A DNA stretch of 64,000 nucleotides, from contig JAHLMK010000001.1 in the NCBI GenBank assembly GCA_019915135.1, positions 4,898,001 through 4,962,000 of the forward strand, written 5' to 3'. The position numbers and the translations under genes were made by a program. Origin of the DNA: Strobilurus pachycystidiatus. Lineage: Eukaryota > Basidiomycota > Agaricomycetes > Agaricales > Physalacriaceae. How positions within the stretch are numbered: the stretch's first letter is position 1; each line of letters opens with the position of its first letter. Below, piece by piece: positions 12,101-23,400 of this stretch. Below the pieces are notes generated by a model that was not told where the DNA came from, made no database searches, and saw only the letters and a list, made by a program, of their open reading frames with translations.

Positions 12101-13264
12101 GTGTGCTTTAGACCGAAGCAGGATCTCAGTAGTTCCCAGAGCACCCGCTCCCAGAAAACAGAGCTCCTTCTGCACCCAAATGAGCTCAAAGCTACTTTGA
12201 AAAGCCAATTTACTTACTGCTCGCACCCACATGAGATCGCTGTAGAAGTTATCCCTGAAGTGCCTCCTACCATCTCCGTGGTAAGCGAAAAAGACAATGT
12301 ATCCACCGTCCTTCGCGTTCTTGCAAACATATCGAACTTCACACTCGCAGAAGATCTCAGCACCCCAATTCCAGGCATCTGGAAGGTAGTTCATGAGAAC
12401 GGAATGTTTTGAGCCATCGTTGACTCCCGTGCAGTCTTGTCCGGACCCTGTCGATGCCTTCATCTCAACTCCAGCGTTATTGAGACCGTTGTGAAAGAAG
12501 GTCGTCAGTGGTACGCGATAGAAGTTGCTCCCATGACCAAGCGCTTGGGCCTGTTTCTCTAGAACCTGGAGCTTCTTGGGTGCTGGAAAGTCTTCTGGGT
12601 AGGGAGTCGGTTGGAGCATATCAGTGGCACGCGCGTAGTCTGTATATCTAGGTCAGCAGTATTTTAAGATTTCACGGCATCATCTTACATGGCTCAAGAC
12701 AATGAGGGTTCTGGCGGATCTCGTCCGGCCAAGTTGTTGTCTGTAGTAGTCGCGTGTCCGCTTGCAAAAAAACATTGGCGTTGAGCAACGACGACCCTCC
12801 AAGGCCTGCTTTGATCAGTACAACTCGTATTCGCGTCTTCTGAGAACCTACCATTTCCAACAAACACATTCTGACCGTCACCTCGAACCAGATGATACAG
12901 TCCGGTCGACCTGCCAATGGTGGTTCTGCCAGACAAATGGAGCTCTGGCAGCGCGTCCCTCAAGGTATTGGGATACTCCCCGGCTGAATGATGGTCTATG
13001 AGTCCAATACATACAGAAGCATTACAGAGATTGTAACTCACGCCACTTCTCCTTGCCGAGCTCCAAAATCACCACGCTCTTCCCTGCTCTGGCCATTCTA
13101 CTTGCCGCAACAGCTCCTCCATACCCAGAGCCCACAACGACAACATCATATTCCGGGCGCATCATCAGCACCGGTCTACTCAACCTGGGGAGCTTGGTCT
13201 TGTCAAGAGGCACGTCGCCAGACGCGATCCCAGATAGCTGCTTCGGGTTGCCTCCAAGATGCAT
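9188..13264 (-). CDS. GMC oxidoreductase fused to an alpha/beta-hydrolase (cholesterol oxidase-like family)
   Basis: A large two-domain protein. The N-terminal half is a GMC flavoprotein: the Rossmann motif VVVVGSGYGGAVAASRMARAG, then LGGSSLLNANVF, the internal RYVC/GALGTTEILLRS block and the closing VHPLGGAIM...GLVCVDGSVIPSALG block. The C-terminal half (about 9188-10330) is an alpha/beta-hydrolase with a nucleophile elbow CHCVGA and a terminal GYGHLDTWMG His region. A beta-rich linker lies between them (about 10500-10750). This fusion is known from bacterial and fungal cholesterol oxidase-like proteins; the substrate is unknown. At least nine exons. The start at 13264 gives MHLGGNPKQLSGIASGDV; an in-frame ATG at 13405 or an upstream exon is possible. 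It lies on the same strand as the S10 relic and the two secreted proteins. Confidence 0.85.
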
Positions 13265-14051
13265 AGCACCTGCAAGAAGCAAGTGCTCAAGAGGGTGGAA
13301 AGCTGAGAAGTTATTTGTGAGAGAACACAAGACGGGCAAGCGGTATCTGTATTCAGGGCATCTGTCAAACACATACCTCAGGAATACATCAATGACAATC
13401 ATCAATCATCAATGAACGGATGCGCGGCGTTGCGCGCAGTTTCAGTCTGCATGTTTGACATGATACGCGTCCATGACATGATCAATGCTAGTTAATGTCA
13501 TTGACCCGGTGGCGTGGTAGCCGCCCATAATCAATCGGGAGTCATGGCAAGTTTAGAGCAATCTGAGTCGGCGAGTGAAGAAGCGAGGCCTAGACTCGAG
13601 TCATCTTATTCTCGCAAGCCAAGTGGTGCTGTCATCATGTGCTTTGGCGAAAGACCTGGTTGGGAGGTAGCCTCAGGTCGCAGTGAGGTGGCAGGAGCGA
13701 AAATGGAAATGAAGAGGCATTTGATCAAATTGATGATCGTAGATCACCATCTAATCTTATCCAGGGACCCGAGGGGAAGGCTACCATGGGTTGACCATGG
13801 GCACCACCGCAGCCGCCGGTGCAATAGACTGCTCCATACGATCTTGGTGTGCGAGCGGTACTCTTACTCTTGGCTTGATTTTCTGAGCGAAGTATTCATA
13901 ATTCTGTAACGAGACGGTCTCTTCACTAGTCCTCTTTGAGGCGCGCCCGAATCAATAAGAAAGCTGAGAGGGCTGCTGCGTGTGCCACCCTGGAAGCACT
14001 GCAGATAAGGTTTGGTACATTGTACGTGGTATTCAGACATGCTCGTCCCAG
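13265..14051. other. Intergenic region between GMC-hydrolase and small secreted protein 1
   Basis: About 790 bp that should hold the GMC gene promoter and the 3' UTR of the secreted protein. I found no convincing exon, RNA or repeat. Frames on the + strand here are low-complexity and unlike any family. Confidence 0.35.
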
Positions 14052-14575
14052 CTATAGACCGACGATGACATCTTGTTTGTACAACGACAATCCCGGAACA
14101 CCCTGTATACACGATATAAGAATCACATCGTCAACGACGCGCAAGGAAGCATACCAAATATGCGCTGTAGTTTTCCAAGATATCAATCTCGTAATTTCCA
14201 AGGGGCGATTCGTAAAAGAAGTGCGGCGTCAACTCGGCGGAGTAGATTGTATAGGTCACGCCTCCATCCACTCGAGTGCCAGTCGGTGCGAGGTTATCGA
14301 TAAGCCGGACTGACCGACCACCCGCCCCAAAGCTTCCGTATCCATAGGTGAAAAGGACTGTTATGGTACCGGGGACATCTCCTTGGGGGCTAGATGTCTC
14401 CCAGGTTAAATTGAATGGCTAATTCAAGGTCAGCCAGCTCTCATGCCAATGATGCGGTAAAATTGACCTGGCTAAAGTGGAGTTGTTGCCCTGGGATAGG
14501 TGAATAGAACGTCCCGTCCGCCAATACGAATGGAGAGAGAAGAGCCGATAGCAGACTAAGGCCAATGAAACGCAT
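14052..14575 (-). CDS. Small secreted protein 1 (tandem paralog, Kre9/KNH-like fold suspected)
   Basis: Three exons give about 135 residues. The start MRFIGLSLLSALLSPFVLA is a clear signal peptide. The mature part contains GTFYSPIPGQQLHFSQ, then (P)FNLTWETSS...DVPGTITVLF, VRLI(D)NLAPTGT, LTPHFFYES and a last exon SAYLGVPGLSLYKQDVIVG. The P..G..L...Q.F.(L/F)TW opening resembles the N-terminal domain of fungal Kre9/KNH-type cell-surface proteins, but I hold that loosely. Both introns are phase 0, at the same two positions as in the gene at 15105-15608, so the two are tandem duplicates. No catalytic motif and no GPI tail are visible. A TATA-like box and a 17-bp tandem repeat lie just upstream. 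Confidence 0.75.
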
Positions 14576-14622
14576 GTTATCTCGTATCAGAGCTGCTGAA
14601 ACTTGGTTGAATCTTGTAGGGG

Positions 14623-14633
14623 TCTTATATAGA
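14623..14633 (-). promoter_or_regulatory. TATA box of small secreted protein 1
   Basis: On the minus strand the sequence reads TCTATATAAGA, about 50 bp upstream of the ATG at 14575. The paralogous gene has a similar ATATAAGAC element at the same relative distance, which supports both. Confidence 0.55.
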
Positions 14634-14645
14634 TCCTCGAGGCCG

Positions 14646-14695
14646 TTCAGCGCGGCGGCATGCTCAGCGCGGTGGCATGCTCAGCCCGACAGCGG
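14646..14695. repeat. 17-bp tandem repeat upstream of small secreted protein 1
   Basis: Two consecutive 17-bp units at 14646-14662 and 14663-14679 differ at one base (TCAGCGCGGYGGCATGC). A third, degraded unit follows to about 14695. The array lies 70-120 bp upstream of the start codon, just behind the TATA box, so it could be a repeated factor-binding site. Confidence 0.6.
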
Positions 14696-15104
14696 CTCCG
14701 AGTGTTGACCACGCTGATCCCGAGGCATACGAAGACGTCCAGCAGACCAATAGAGTGCTAGGGCCCAGCCGGCCGACCTGTGAGTCGAGAATATGTACGA
14801 AGACAGGATGAACGGTCCATCGTCAAAGATCTGCGTGTCCTTGATCGATATACTAGTATATATCAAGAGCAGAGTGTAACTGCAAAGCTGTATGGATGGG
14901 CTTAGTGCCGATGTGCCCAGAAACGCACAAGATATCGTCGACATGTCGTCAACGAGCACAATTCCTATCCAGCTTCGCTCTCTTCGGAGAAAGGACCTCA
15001 ATAGGCGTCTTTTCGAGCAAAAACTATACGCGTCAAGCACGGATCAAGAGGTGGGCTCAGTTGATGATCACTGCTATTCACTATCCGGTTAATGCTATTG
15101 CATG

Positions 15105-15608
15105 CTAAGCTGTAACGACAACAGAGAGACTGCCGATACCCATACCCGGAACGTTCTAATGTCAAGATGAGAACAATGTTCGAGCAACAAAGCATAGCCT
15201 ACTTGATACGCAGTCAGGGTTTCGATGACGGTGAGCTGGTAGTTCCCTGGTTGCGAGCCGTAGAAGAAGTGCGGAGTCAAGCTAGCAGTGTAAATGCTAT
15301 TGCCGCTGGATGTAGTCCCGCTTGGAGCAAGGTCCGTGATGAGACGGACACCTCTCCCCGCACCAGTGAAGCTTCCAACCGAAAGAAGAACGGTGATGGT
15401 GCTGGGGACGTCTTGTATAAGGGCACTTGATGTCTCCCAAGTGAAAGTGAACGCCTGAGCCGGGGTGAGTCACCGTACAGACAACACTGACGGTTGAAAC
15501 TACTTGGCCGACATGAAGGGTTTGCCCAGAAGTAGGAGAGACAAAGGTCCCCTCCGCTAGTACGAGCGGAGAAAGCAGAGCAGGTAGTAAGAGAGAGAGA
15601 AAGCGCAT
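15105..15608 (-). CDS. Small secreted protein 2 (tandem paralog of 14052-14575)
   Basis: Three exons give about 130 residues, starting with the signal peptide MRFLSLLLPALLSPLVLA. The mature protein follows its neighbour block by block: GTFVSPTSGQTLHVGQ | AFTFTWETSS, DVPSTITVLL, VRLITDLAPSGT, LTPHFFYGS and | NVPGMGIGSLSVVVTA. Bars mark phase-0 introns at positions shared with the paralog. The final stop is at 15105-15107, just past a short third exon that is easy to miss. It is secreted and probably cell-wall-associated or extracellular. The molecular role is unknown; similarity to Kre9/KNH-type surface proteins is tentative. Confidence 0.75.
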
Positions 15609-16449
15609 GTTGCGAGATGGGATGTAACACATATGGTAGATAACGTCTTATATCAGTATCTTCAGACCGTTCGCGACGTCCACCGCCGTCGTAAACCGGG
15701 TTCTCGGACTTGCCAAGCACGTCTGGATGGGTGTGTTACGAGCGACTGAATGGAAAAGGTAGGGAGAGAAGGGAAGACGTTGAGCCTTGGCGCCCAGTCA
15801 AAAACGGCGCAGAGCCCTACAGAGTAACTCCGAAATTCTACAGACTATATTAAAAAACGGAGCTGGTCAGAGGGAGTCCAAAAACCTCAAGAAATACCCT
15901 GCTTGTGACTCCGACCGGATCTGAAAGTTTCGGAGGATGGCAGACACAAAAGAGTCCGAACAGTGTAGAGTTTCGTGTCCTTTTCTGGCGAGCTCCGCTA
16001 TACTCCGATTTTTAGCATAGTCCGAAAGCACTCTGCAGGACTCCGCGCCAATTTCCACTGGGCTTGGCGGCCGACAGCGCAGGGCAGAGTCCAGATAAGG
16101 GACTTGTTGCTTGAGAGGACATGGTGCGTAGACAGGATGAATTATGATGGTATTCAATGAGATTAAAGGCGTCGGGGTCCAGAGAGAAAGCCACAAGCGC
16201 GCTGATTGACGTGAGCAATGAGCCTTGAATAAGCGGTTCAAGAGCATTCAAATATTCACACTGGACACTCACCCCACAGCTAAACCCTTGATACGCCCGT
16301 GGAAGTAGTTGACAAGGCGATCGCGCCTTTCCCGAATTGGGACCTGCTCCCGGCCCTAAAGTGGTCACGCATCTTGCTATAAAATTTTCTTTCGTCTCGG
16401 CTTCAATAAATAGCTTTATCTTCTCGTCTCCCTTCTCTCTCCTCTTCAA
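15609..16449. other. Non-coding stretch with TCCG-rich motif cluster and a + strand promoter
   Basis: About 840 bp. Between 15827 and 16047 a short motif of the form (A/G)STCCG recurs at least six times on the + strand (15827, 15908, 15952, 16002, 16018 and 16039). At 16375-16385 a TATA box (GCTATAAAATT) is followed by a pyrimidine-rich tract and an ATG at 16450, the usual layout of a basidiomycete promoter. No convincing exon lies in between. Confidence 0.4.
15645..15656 (-). promoter_or_regulatory. TATA-like box of small secreted protein 2
   Basis: The minus strand reads CTGATATAAGAC about 40 bp upstream of the ATG at 15608, matching the element of the paralog. Confidence 0.5.
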
Positions 16450-17185
16450 ATGGTGAGTTTCATTTCCTTTGCTTATAGGCCTCTGCCTATCATCCAAGTG
16501 ATGACCTTATTCTCTTCCCCGTCCTATCGACCATGCCGAGGAATAGAGCTTGTCTGTTCGCAACAGACACGCGTCCTTCGGGGCGCACAGTGTACTTGCC
16601 AGTGCCATTTAGTCTGATTCTCTCTTGCCTTGTTCATTTCAAAGCATTCCGCTAATCCTCCTTCCTCCAGACACTCTCATTTCCTTCCCGCGGTCAACAC
16701 TTATTCGGAAGACACTGGTGACGTGTGAGTATCATCTCCTCCCATTCTCCAGCAGACGTCTTCTTTTCGTCTGTTGCACGATGAAAACTTCCGCTACATT
16801 CGCAGTTTCCACTCGAGCGTCCTCTTTAACCGGAGTACTCCTCCAATGCGGAACGTCTACACTCCCCCTCCATACCATCCTGAACCCATTAGGCATGGCG
16901 GAGCGCGGGCCGTCGCTTGAAAGAGTGATGCGCTGGACGGGATGCGGGGGTCGGCGCGATGCGGGTATAATGTCCTTCCTTTGGATGTCTGAACCTTTTC
17001 TATGGCATTTTTGTCCCTTCATTTTGCTGATTGTCTCTCCAGATGCTCTCTTTGTATCTACGATATTGTCCGTTGTACCATCTCCCAATATATTCTCTTA
17101 TCACATCCACCTTCCGCCACCCTCGAATTTGAAGCCTCAGTGTATGCCTTGCTCGCTCTGGACAATGTTATCAGAGGATCAGTGA
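16450..17185 (+). CDS. Possible small multi-exon gene, structure unresolved
   Basis: A TATA box, a CT-rich tract and an ATG at 16450 followed at once by GTGAGT suggest a real transcription unit. Downstream, plausible short introns end in TCCTCCAG (near 16671) and TTCTCCAG (near 16753). The most protein-like frame then reads a Ser/His/Pro-rich segment containing FRYIRSFHSSVLFN and VYTPPPYHPEPIRHGG, and stops near 16920. A competing frame stays open to 17185 but has unnatural composition. No family is recognised. It could equally be a non-coding transcript. The bounds are those of the region, not of a proven CDS. Confidence 0.25.
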
Positions 17186-17186
17186 C

Positions 17187-17540
17187 TCAATTGAAAGAGC
17201 TCACTGGGATGACCATCGCCTTCCGACTGACGCTGCCCGGTTTCTTGCGCGCCTCCGACAACCACAACTCTTTCTCGCGTAGGGATATTGCACGGAACGA
17301 TGCCAGTAGCTCTTCGTAAGACAGTCTGGGCTCCTCGAGAGCGTCAGACGCGAAGAACAAGTCGGGTGGGTTCAGGTGCTGAAGGGTATCTGTTTCGCGT
17401 CCTATCGTGCGGTTGAGCTGTCCCAAGGCGTGTGGTATCATGGAAGACGATAGGCGATAATACCCGAACAGTACTAGGACGAAGACTGCAAAGGCGACAT
17501 GGAGATTTCGAGGCCAGCGTGATTTGGATGTGGCGGTCAT
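17187..17540 (-). CDS. Small single-pass membrane protein of unknown function
   Basis: An uninterrupted 117-codon frame with an ATG at 17540. Residues 1-13 are basic (MTATSKSRWPRN), followed by one hydrophobic segment (HVAFAVFVLVLFGYYRL, residues 14-30) and an acidic/basic amphipathic remainder containing YEELLASFRAISLREKEL. The positive N-terminus and single segment suggest a type II or mitochondrial inner-membrane protein, though no family is recognised. It is divergent from DLD1, 417 bp away. Further 5' exons cannot be excluded. Confidence 0.5.
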   Translation of the reverse strand: MTATSKSRWPRNLHVAFAVFVLVLFGYYRLSSSMIPHALGQLNRTIGRETDTLQHLNPPDLFFASDALEEPRLSYEELLASFRAISLREKELWLSEARKKPGSVSRKAMVIPVSSFN

Positions 17541-17957
17541 GTTGAGAGGAGAGTACCGGTAAATGCCGACCTGCCTCCTCTTACCACTGACATGCCAGTC
17601 TGGGAGACTGACCGGTAACGAAAAGGTCGGGCACGCACAAAAACCATTGCATGATTAATCTCTTGAATTGGAAGTACCGGTACCGTAAAGTACCATCTGA
17701 TGTCTTCGCACACTCCCCGCGCTTGACCGGGGCCAAAGACAGCGACCGTGTTTGTTGCCATCGGGCTCCCACTGGAAATCGTCAACGTCTCGCGAAGCTC
17801 AGCTCGAAGCTGAGGGAAAGAATAGTACACCTATTGTGTGAGTCAGCCAAGCGCTATCGTGACGTGCTTTGGAGGGTGGAAGGCGTCGAATGGTGATAAT
17901 ATAAATAAACGGACTGACCCGCGGAAGGGCCGAGATCAGGGTTGATCATAAACAGTC

Positions 17958-20181
17958 ATGTTCCGACTTCATTTTCGACCGCCATCCCGCGCATTGTGGG
18001 CGCGCTCTTACGCCGCCCCGGCCAGGAAGGTTCTCCCAGGAAAGCCTGGGTTCACCCGCTTCTCACCATGGTCACCATTCTGGCCGTATTCTCCCAAAGC
18101 GCGCTCAGGCGCACAGGCTCTAATCTTGGCGACGGGCATGGTGCTGGCGACGACTTGGGTTGATTCCTTGCTATTTGTGCGCGGTATTGATCTGCTTGCT
18201 TCTTTACCGCTAACGAAAAAATCACATCTAGTCGAAAGTTACTGAACCCACTTATGGTGGTCCCCGGGAGATACGCGTAGCCATTGAAAAGTTGCAGGAA
18301 GCCTTTCCGGGAGCGGACAGAGTTACGACTGATCCGACGGTACTGCAGACCTATGGCTCATCTACCAACTCTTATCATCCCGCGTCGCCGCACTCCGTCG
18401 TGGTGCGTTGACTTGGACATAGCACGTTCAAAGCACTCACGCCACGCTCGCCCAGGCCCGTCCGCAAAGCACTGAGGATGTCGTCAAGATTGTCAATATC
18501 GCGAGGGAGTGCCGTGTGCCGATGGTGGTCTACTCCGGCGCTACGAGTTTGGAAGGTCATTTCTCTGGGGTAAGTTGATATCGCTCGACTGTTCATCTTC
18601 CCATGCTCATAGTTATCAAGATTGAAACGGGCAGTATCTGTATCGATGTGTCGGGCATGGACAAAATCCTTCACATCAATGGTAGGTTGTTTTATTATGA
18701 AATTTCGTCACCTTTGAAAGTGACTGTGGACAGAGGGGGATTCCGACTTGATATGTCAGGCTGGTGCTCGATGGGAAGATATCAACGATACTCTGAAGTC
18801 TAAAGGCATTCCGCTCTTTTTCCCTGTAAGGCGCTTTCCAGGATTTGTGATGAAATTTATATCAGTTCGTCTCTAGCTTGATCCTGGCCCTGGTGCGACG
18901 ATTGGAGGAATGGTCGGAACCGGATGCAGCGGAAGTGAGTAGATTTTATTAACGATACTCTGCAAACCTAATTGAGGGTTCTTAGCCAATGCCGTTCGGT
19001 ATGGTACTGCAAAAGCAGAATGGTTCCTCAACTTGGTACGTGGTCGTAGGTTTTACGCACTCTGATGTTATTGACATTTAGGTAGACAGTGGTGCTGCCG
19101 AGTGGAGAGGTCATCAAAACGCGTCAAAGGTCTAGGAAATCATCAGCCGGGTTCGACACAACTAAACTGTTTATTGGGGCGGAGGGAACCCTAGGAATCG
19201 TCACTGAAGCTACACTTCGTCTCGCACCTCGCATACCCACCAAGGTAGCAATGGCTCAATTCCCCACCGTCGAAAATGCGGTTAGCGCGGTTCAGGAGAT
19301 CCTCAACTCTTCTTACGGTGCTAATTTCCGTAGGCTGACTCAGTTCATCTAACTTTGCTGTCTGACGTGCGGACAGAATGTGTCGAACTCCTAGACGACC
19401 GGATGATGAACGCCATCAATCTTGCGGGCCTTGTGGATAAGCCGTATCCTGTTAGCGACACGCTGTTCTTCAAGATACAAGGGTCTCCGGAGACGATCAA
19501 ACTTGCAGCCAAGGAGGCTCAGAGCATCACGAAACGACACGGCAGTCCTCGCTTCGTGTTCGCAGCAACAGACCAGGAGGCCGAGGATTTGTGGCAAAAC
19601 CGCAAGTATGCGTTGATGTCGACGATTAGCTCTGTCCCAGGCTCGAAGTGCTGGACTACGGACGTCTGGTAGGTGCTATTCGTGTCGAAAGTCTATCGTG
19701 CGCTCATTGGTAGTGGACAGCGTGCCGGTATCTAAGCTCCCGCAACTGGTCCAGGAAACTAAAGAGGATTTAGCGCTGTCCGGTCTGGAGAGCACAATTG
19801 TGGGGCATGTTGGAGACGGCAACTTTCACGCGTTGATCCTGTTCAAGACCGACGAGGAGAAGGAGAAGGTGGCTGATGCGGTGCATCGGCTGGTTCACCG
19901 CGCCATACATCTGGATGGGACATGTGAGTGACTACTTGTGTTCATATGAGGACGACCTCAAGTGAGATATGTAGGTACTGGGGAGCATGGTGTCGGAGTC
20001 GGCAAGAAGGAGTATCTTACTGAAGAACTAGGAGCGGGAACAGTAGCGCTCATGAAGACGATAAAGAAAGCTGTGGATCCCATGAACCTGCTGAATCCGG
20101 GCAAGGTCTGTTGCTTGGCATCCCTTGTCTCCAATCTCGGCTAACATCATCGATCAGCTGTATCCTGATTCCACCCAGTGA
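17958..20181 (+). CDS. DLD1: Mitochondrial D-lactate dehydrogenase (cytochrome), FAD-linked
   Basis: Oxidises D-lactate to pyruvate and passes electrons to cytochrome c at the mitochondrial inner membrane. The N-terminus is Arg/Ser/Ala-rich ([20 protein letters not shown]), a typical matrix-targeting peptide, followed by a hydrophobic segment ([14 protein letters not shown]). The FAD_binding_4 region follows: [54 protein letters not shown] and [21 protein letters not shown]. The FAD-oxidase C-terminal domain contains [15 protein letters not shown] and the end [15 protein letters not shown]...[19 protein letters not shown]. About nine short introns; the last precedes the seven-residue closing exon. 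Length of about 560 residues is normal for the family. 228 bp separate it from KHA1 on the same strand. Confidence 0.93.
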
Positions 20182-20408
20182 TGTCAAAGGCGCTGTCGGT
20201 GTGAGATCTATACTGGAGCCTGATTGTCGCATGGCCGACGACTGTCTAGAGACCGTTGTGTATGCCTGCATGCCGTATTCAATATTGTAGCAATAGTCCT
20301 ACAGTACTCAATCATCAATATTTGATTCGAATCAAAGCCCCGATCAAAATAAAAGCAACCTTGATCGACTGTCTCTGTCTCTCCACTTACCCTCATCTCC
20401 GTGCTATC

Positions 20409-23400
20409 ATGCCGGAGTTTTCTGCGACGGTTGTCAGTCTTTTTCGCAAGCGGGCGGCGAAAGAGCAGGTACGGTCTCGCCGTCGACAAACGCGCAGCCT
20501 TCCGTCGTTCTGATCAGACCATGTCTCTCCATTATAGGGCGGCTTGTTGAGCGGAAAGGACCCCTCAGCGTTCAATCCCGATGATCCCATTCGCTTGTGG
20601 ATCATTCAAGTTGGTGCGCAATGCCCAGTGTGTCCACTCAACCAGCCTGAGCTCATCAACGGTCTCAGGTATCATCGTCACGACCGCCAGTCTGCTCGCC
20701 CTCGGCCTGCGCAAGATGCGGCAGCCAAAGGTCATCGCAGAAGTACTCGGTGGTATCTTGCTAGGCGCGTATATTTTCTCCCATCGCTCCACGCAAGACT
20801 GACCGTCCGGCTTCTATTCATACAGGGCCAACTGCATTTGGCACGTCACTCTTCCCTTTCCCCCGCACTTCTATCGTGCTAACGCTTTACAGGACGCGTC
20901 CCCGGGTTCTCGGAACATATCTTCCCGGAGCAGTCAAAGCCATATCTGTCGTTGGTCGCCAACATTGGCCTCTGCCTCTTCCTGTTCCTCGTCGGACTCG
21001 AAATCGACGGTGGAGTTGTTGTGCGTAATGCCAGACTATCCGCGGCGATTGGCTTGGCGGGGATGTGCCTCCCCTTTGGACTAGGAGCGGCGTTGTCCTA
21101 TCCCATCTATCACGAGTTCATAGACTCAAGCGTCAAGTTCACATACTTCATGCTCTTCGCCGGCGTCGCGTTCTCGATCACTGCCTTTCCAGTTCTTTGT
21201 CGTATATTGACAGAGTTGAAGCTTCTTGACACCACTGTCGGCATTGTTGTCCTGTCAGCAGGTGTTGCGAATGACATCGGTAATTCTTCCACAAACCCTT
21301 GTGGGCCCTGATATCCTGACATCTCCACTAGTCGGATGGACGTTACTGGCCTTGTCAGTTGCGCTCGTCAATGCTGGTTCTGGCTTGACCGCTGTTTACA
21401 TTCTCCTTGTCTGCGTTGGATGGACGCTTTTCCTGCTGATGGGCGTTAAGCCCGTTTTGGCTTGGTTGGCTAGATACACTGGATCAACAGAGAACGGACC
21501 TACGATGTTCTTCATGACTATCACGATTTTGCTTGTCTTTGGATCCGCTTTCTTCACAGACATCATCGGCGTTCACGCCATCTTCGGTGCGAACTCTGAC
21601 TCAGGCTTCCCTCTACGCCGTTATTGACGTGTAAGCAGGTGCTTTCTTGGTTGGAATCATCGTACCTCGCGAGGGCAATATGGCTATTCATCTTACAGAG
21701 AAGCTGGAAGATATGGTTTCCATCATCTTCTTGCCCTTGGTAACTCAGCTGTTTCTTGGACACATTCGCAGCCTCACCTGTCACTAGTACTTCACTCTCT
21801 CCGGACTATCCACTGACCTCGGACTTCTGAATGACGGTGAGTCAGCTAGCGGTCCCAAGAACGTCACCAACATCTTGCACAGGTATCACTTGGGGATACA
21901 CAATTGCTATCTGCTCACTCGCGTTCTTCGGAAAGTTTGGTGGATGCACGCTGGCCGCTAGATTCGCGGCTGGTTTTTCATGGCGCGAGTCTAGCGCCAT
22001 TGGGTCCTTGATGAGTTGCAAAGGGTACGTCTGAAACAGTTGGTCTTACATTTTACCGTCTGATTGGAACGTCTGTCAGGTTGGTCGAACTCATCGTGTT
22101 GAATGTAGGATTGAGTGCTGGTATACTTTCGCCGGTATGTTCCATGACCAGGACTTTTGCGCCAAACTAAGGGGCCAACAGAAAGTTTTCTCGATGTTCG
22201 TTCTCGAAGCGTTGGTCTTGACGTTTGCCACGACACCTCTAGTCACATACTTCTATCCGCTGGAGCACCGCGTCCGCGTAGACGCGACCGGACCCAATTT
22301 CAAGAACGTGAGGGACGGGACGGAGGAAGGCCGACCTTCTCAGTCGAAGTCTGTTGGCGGTGATGGTGTATCCAAGAAGCGCTTCACTTTCGTTCTCGAC
22401 AAATTGGAACACGTACCCGGCATGATGGTCATGGCGCAGCTCATCCAGCCGTCCATTGCTGATCCGATGACGCTGTCCGACACAGGAAGCTCTCATTCCG
22501 GATCTAAGCTTGCAGACAAATCCAAAGCTATCCTTGGGCCATCCATCGAGGCCCTCCGACTCATCGAGCTCTCTGATCGTACATCCGCGGTCATGAAATC
22601 GTCCGCCTCGGAGTCTTTGTTGCACACCGACCCTCTTCTCTCCATCTTCAAGATGTTCGGTCAGTTGAATGACATTGTCGTGACAACCGCTCTGTCGATT
22701 GTGCCCTATGACGATCTATCGGGCAGTGTCGTGGAACACTCGGGTAGCAACGGATCCGAGATGATTGTTATGCCTTGGCTGCCGCCACATACAACAAGCA
22801 CGGAGGCAGCAGATATCCCAACGACACCCCGTGCCCAGCCTACGATGGGCAATCCTTTCGACGCACTGTTCAAGACTTCGAGTGCTCCGGACAAGACTGC
22901 CTCCGCCATTCATTCACACTTCGTGAGGGGTGTCTTTGCTGGCGCACGGACGGACGTCGCTCTCTTCCTGGATCAGATGCCGTCCGTTGTGCAATCCGGC
23001 AGCTTGCAGCATATCATCGTGCCATTCTTCGGTGGTCCCGATGATCGCTTAGCCCTCAATCTTGTTGCTCAGCTTTGCGAGAACCCCAAGATCACGGCGA
23101 CCGTTGTGCGCATTACGAAGAAGGATGTTGATGATAATCTGGCTGCGGTGCCTACGGCTCACTTTGGTGACGACAAGATCATGGATGAGGGTGCTACCCA
23201 TTTGACCATAGCCTCGGTAAGCATCAAGTTCAGGTGCATGCATTCACGCTGATGCTGAGCCTCTTTAGGCCGCCAACGCGTTCCCGGATACAGTCTACGG
23301 TCATGCCACAACCGAAACACGATTGCAGTCACAGACCGCCGATAGCATAGCTTGGGCACGCTACGCTCAGCCTAGTCTGACAGCCACATACCCGACCAAG

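Noticed and set aside
16625..17185. 186-codon open frame on the + strand
   Set aside because: Composition is unnatural (rich in Ser, Pro, Leu and Cys without domain pattern) and it crosses plausible splice sites; it is only one of several competing frames in an unresolved locus.
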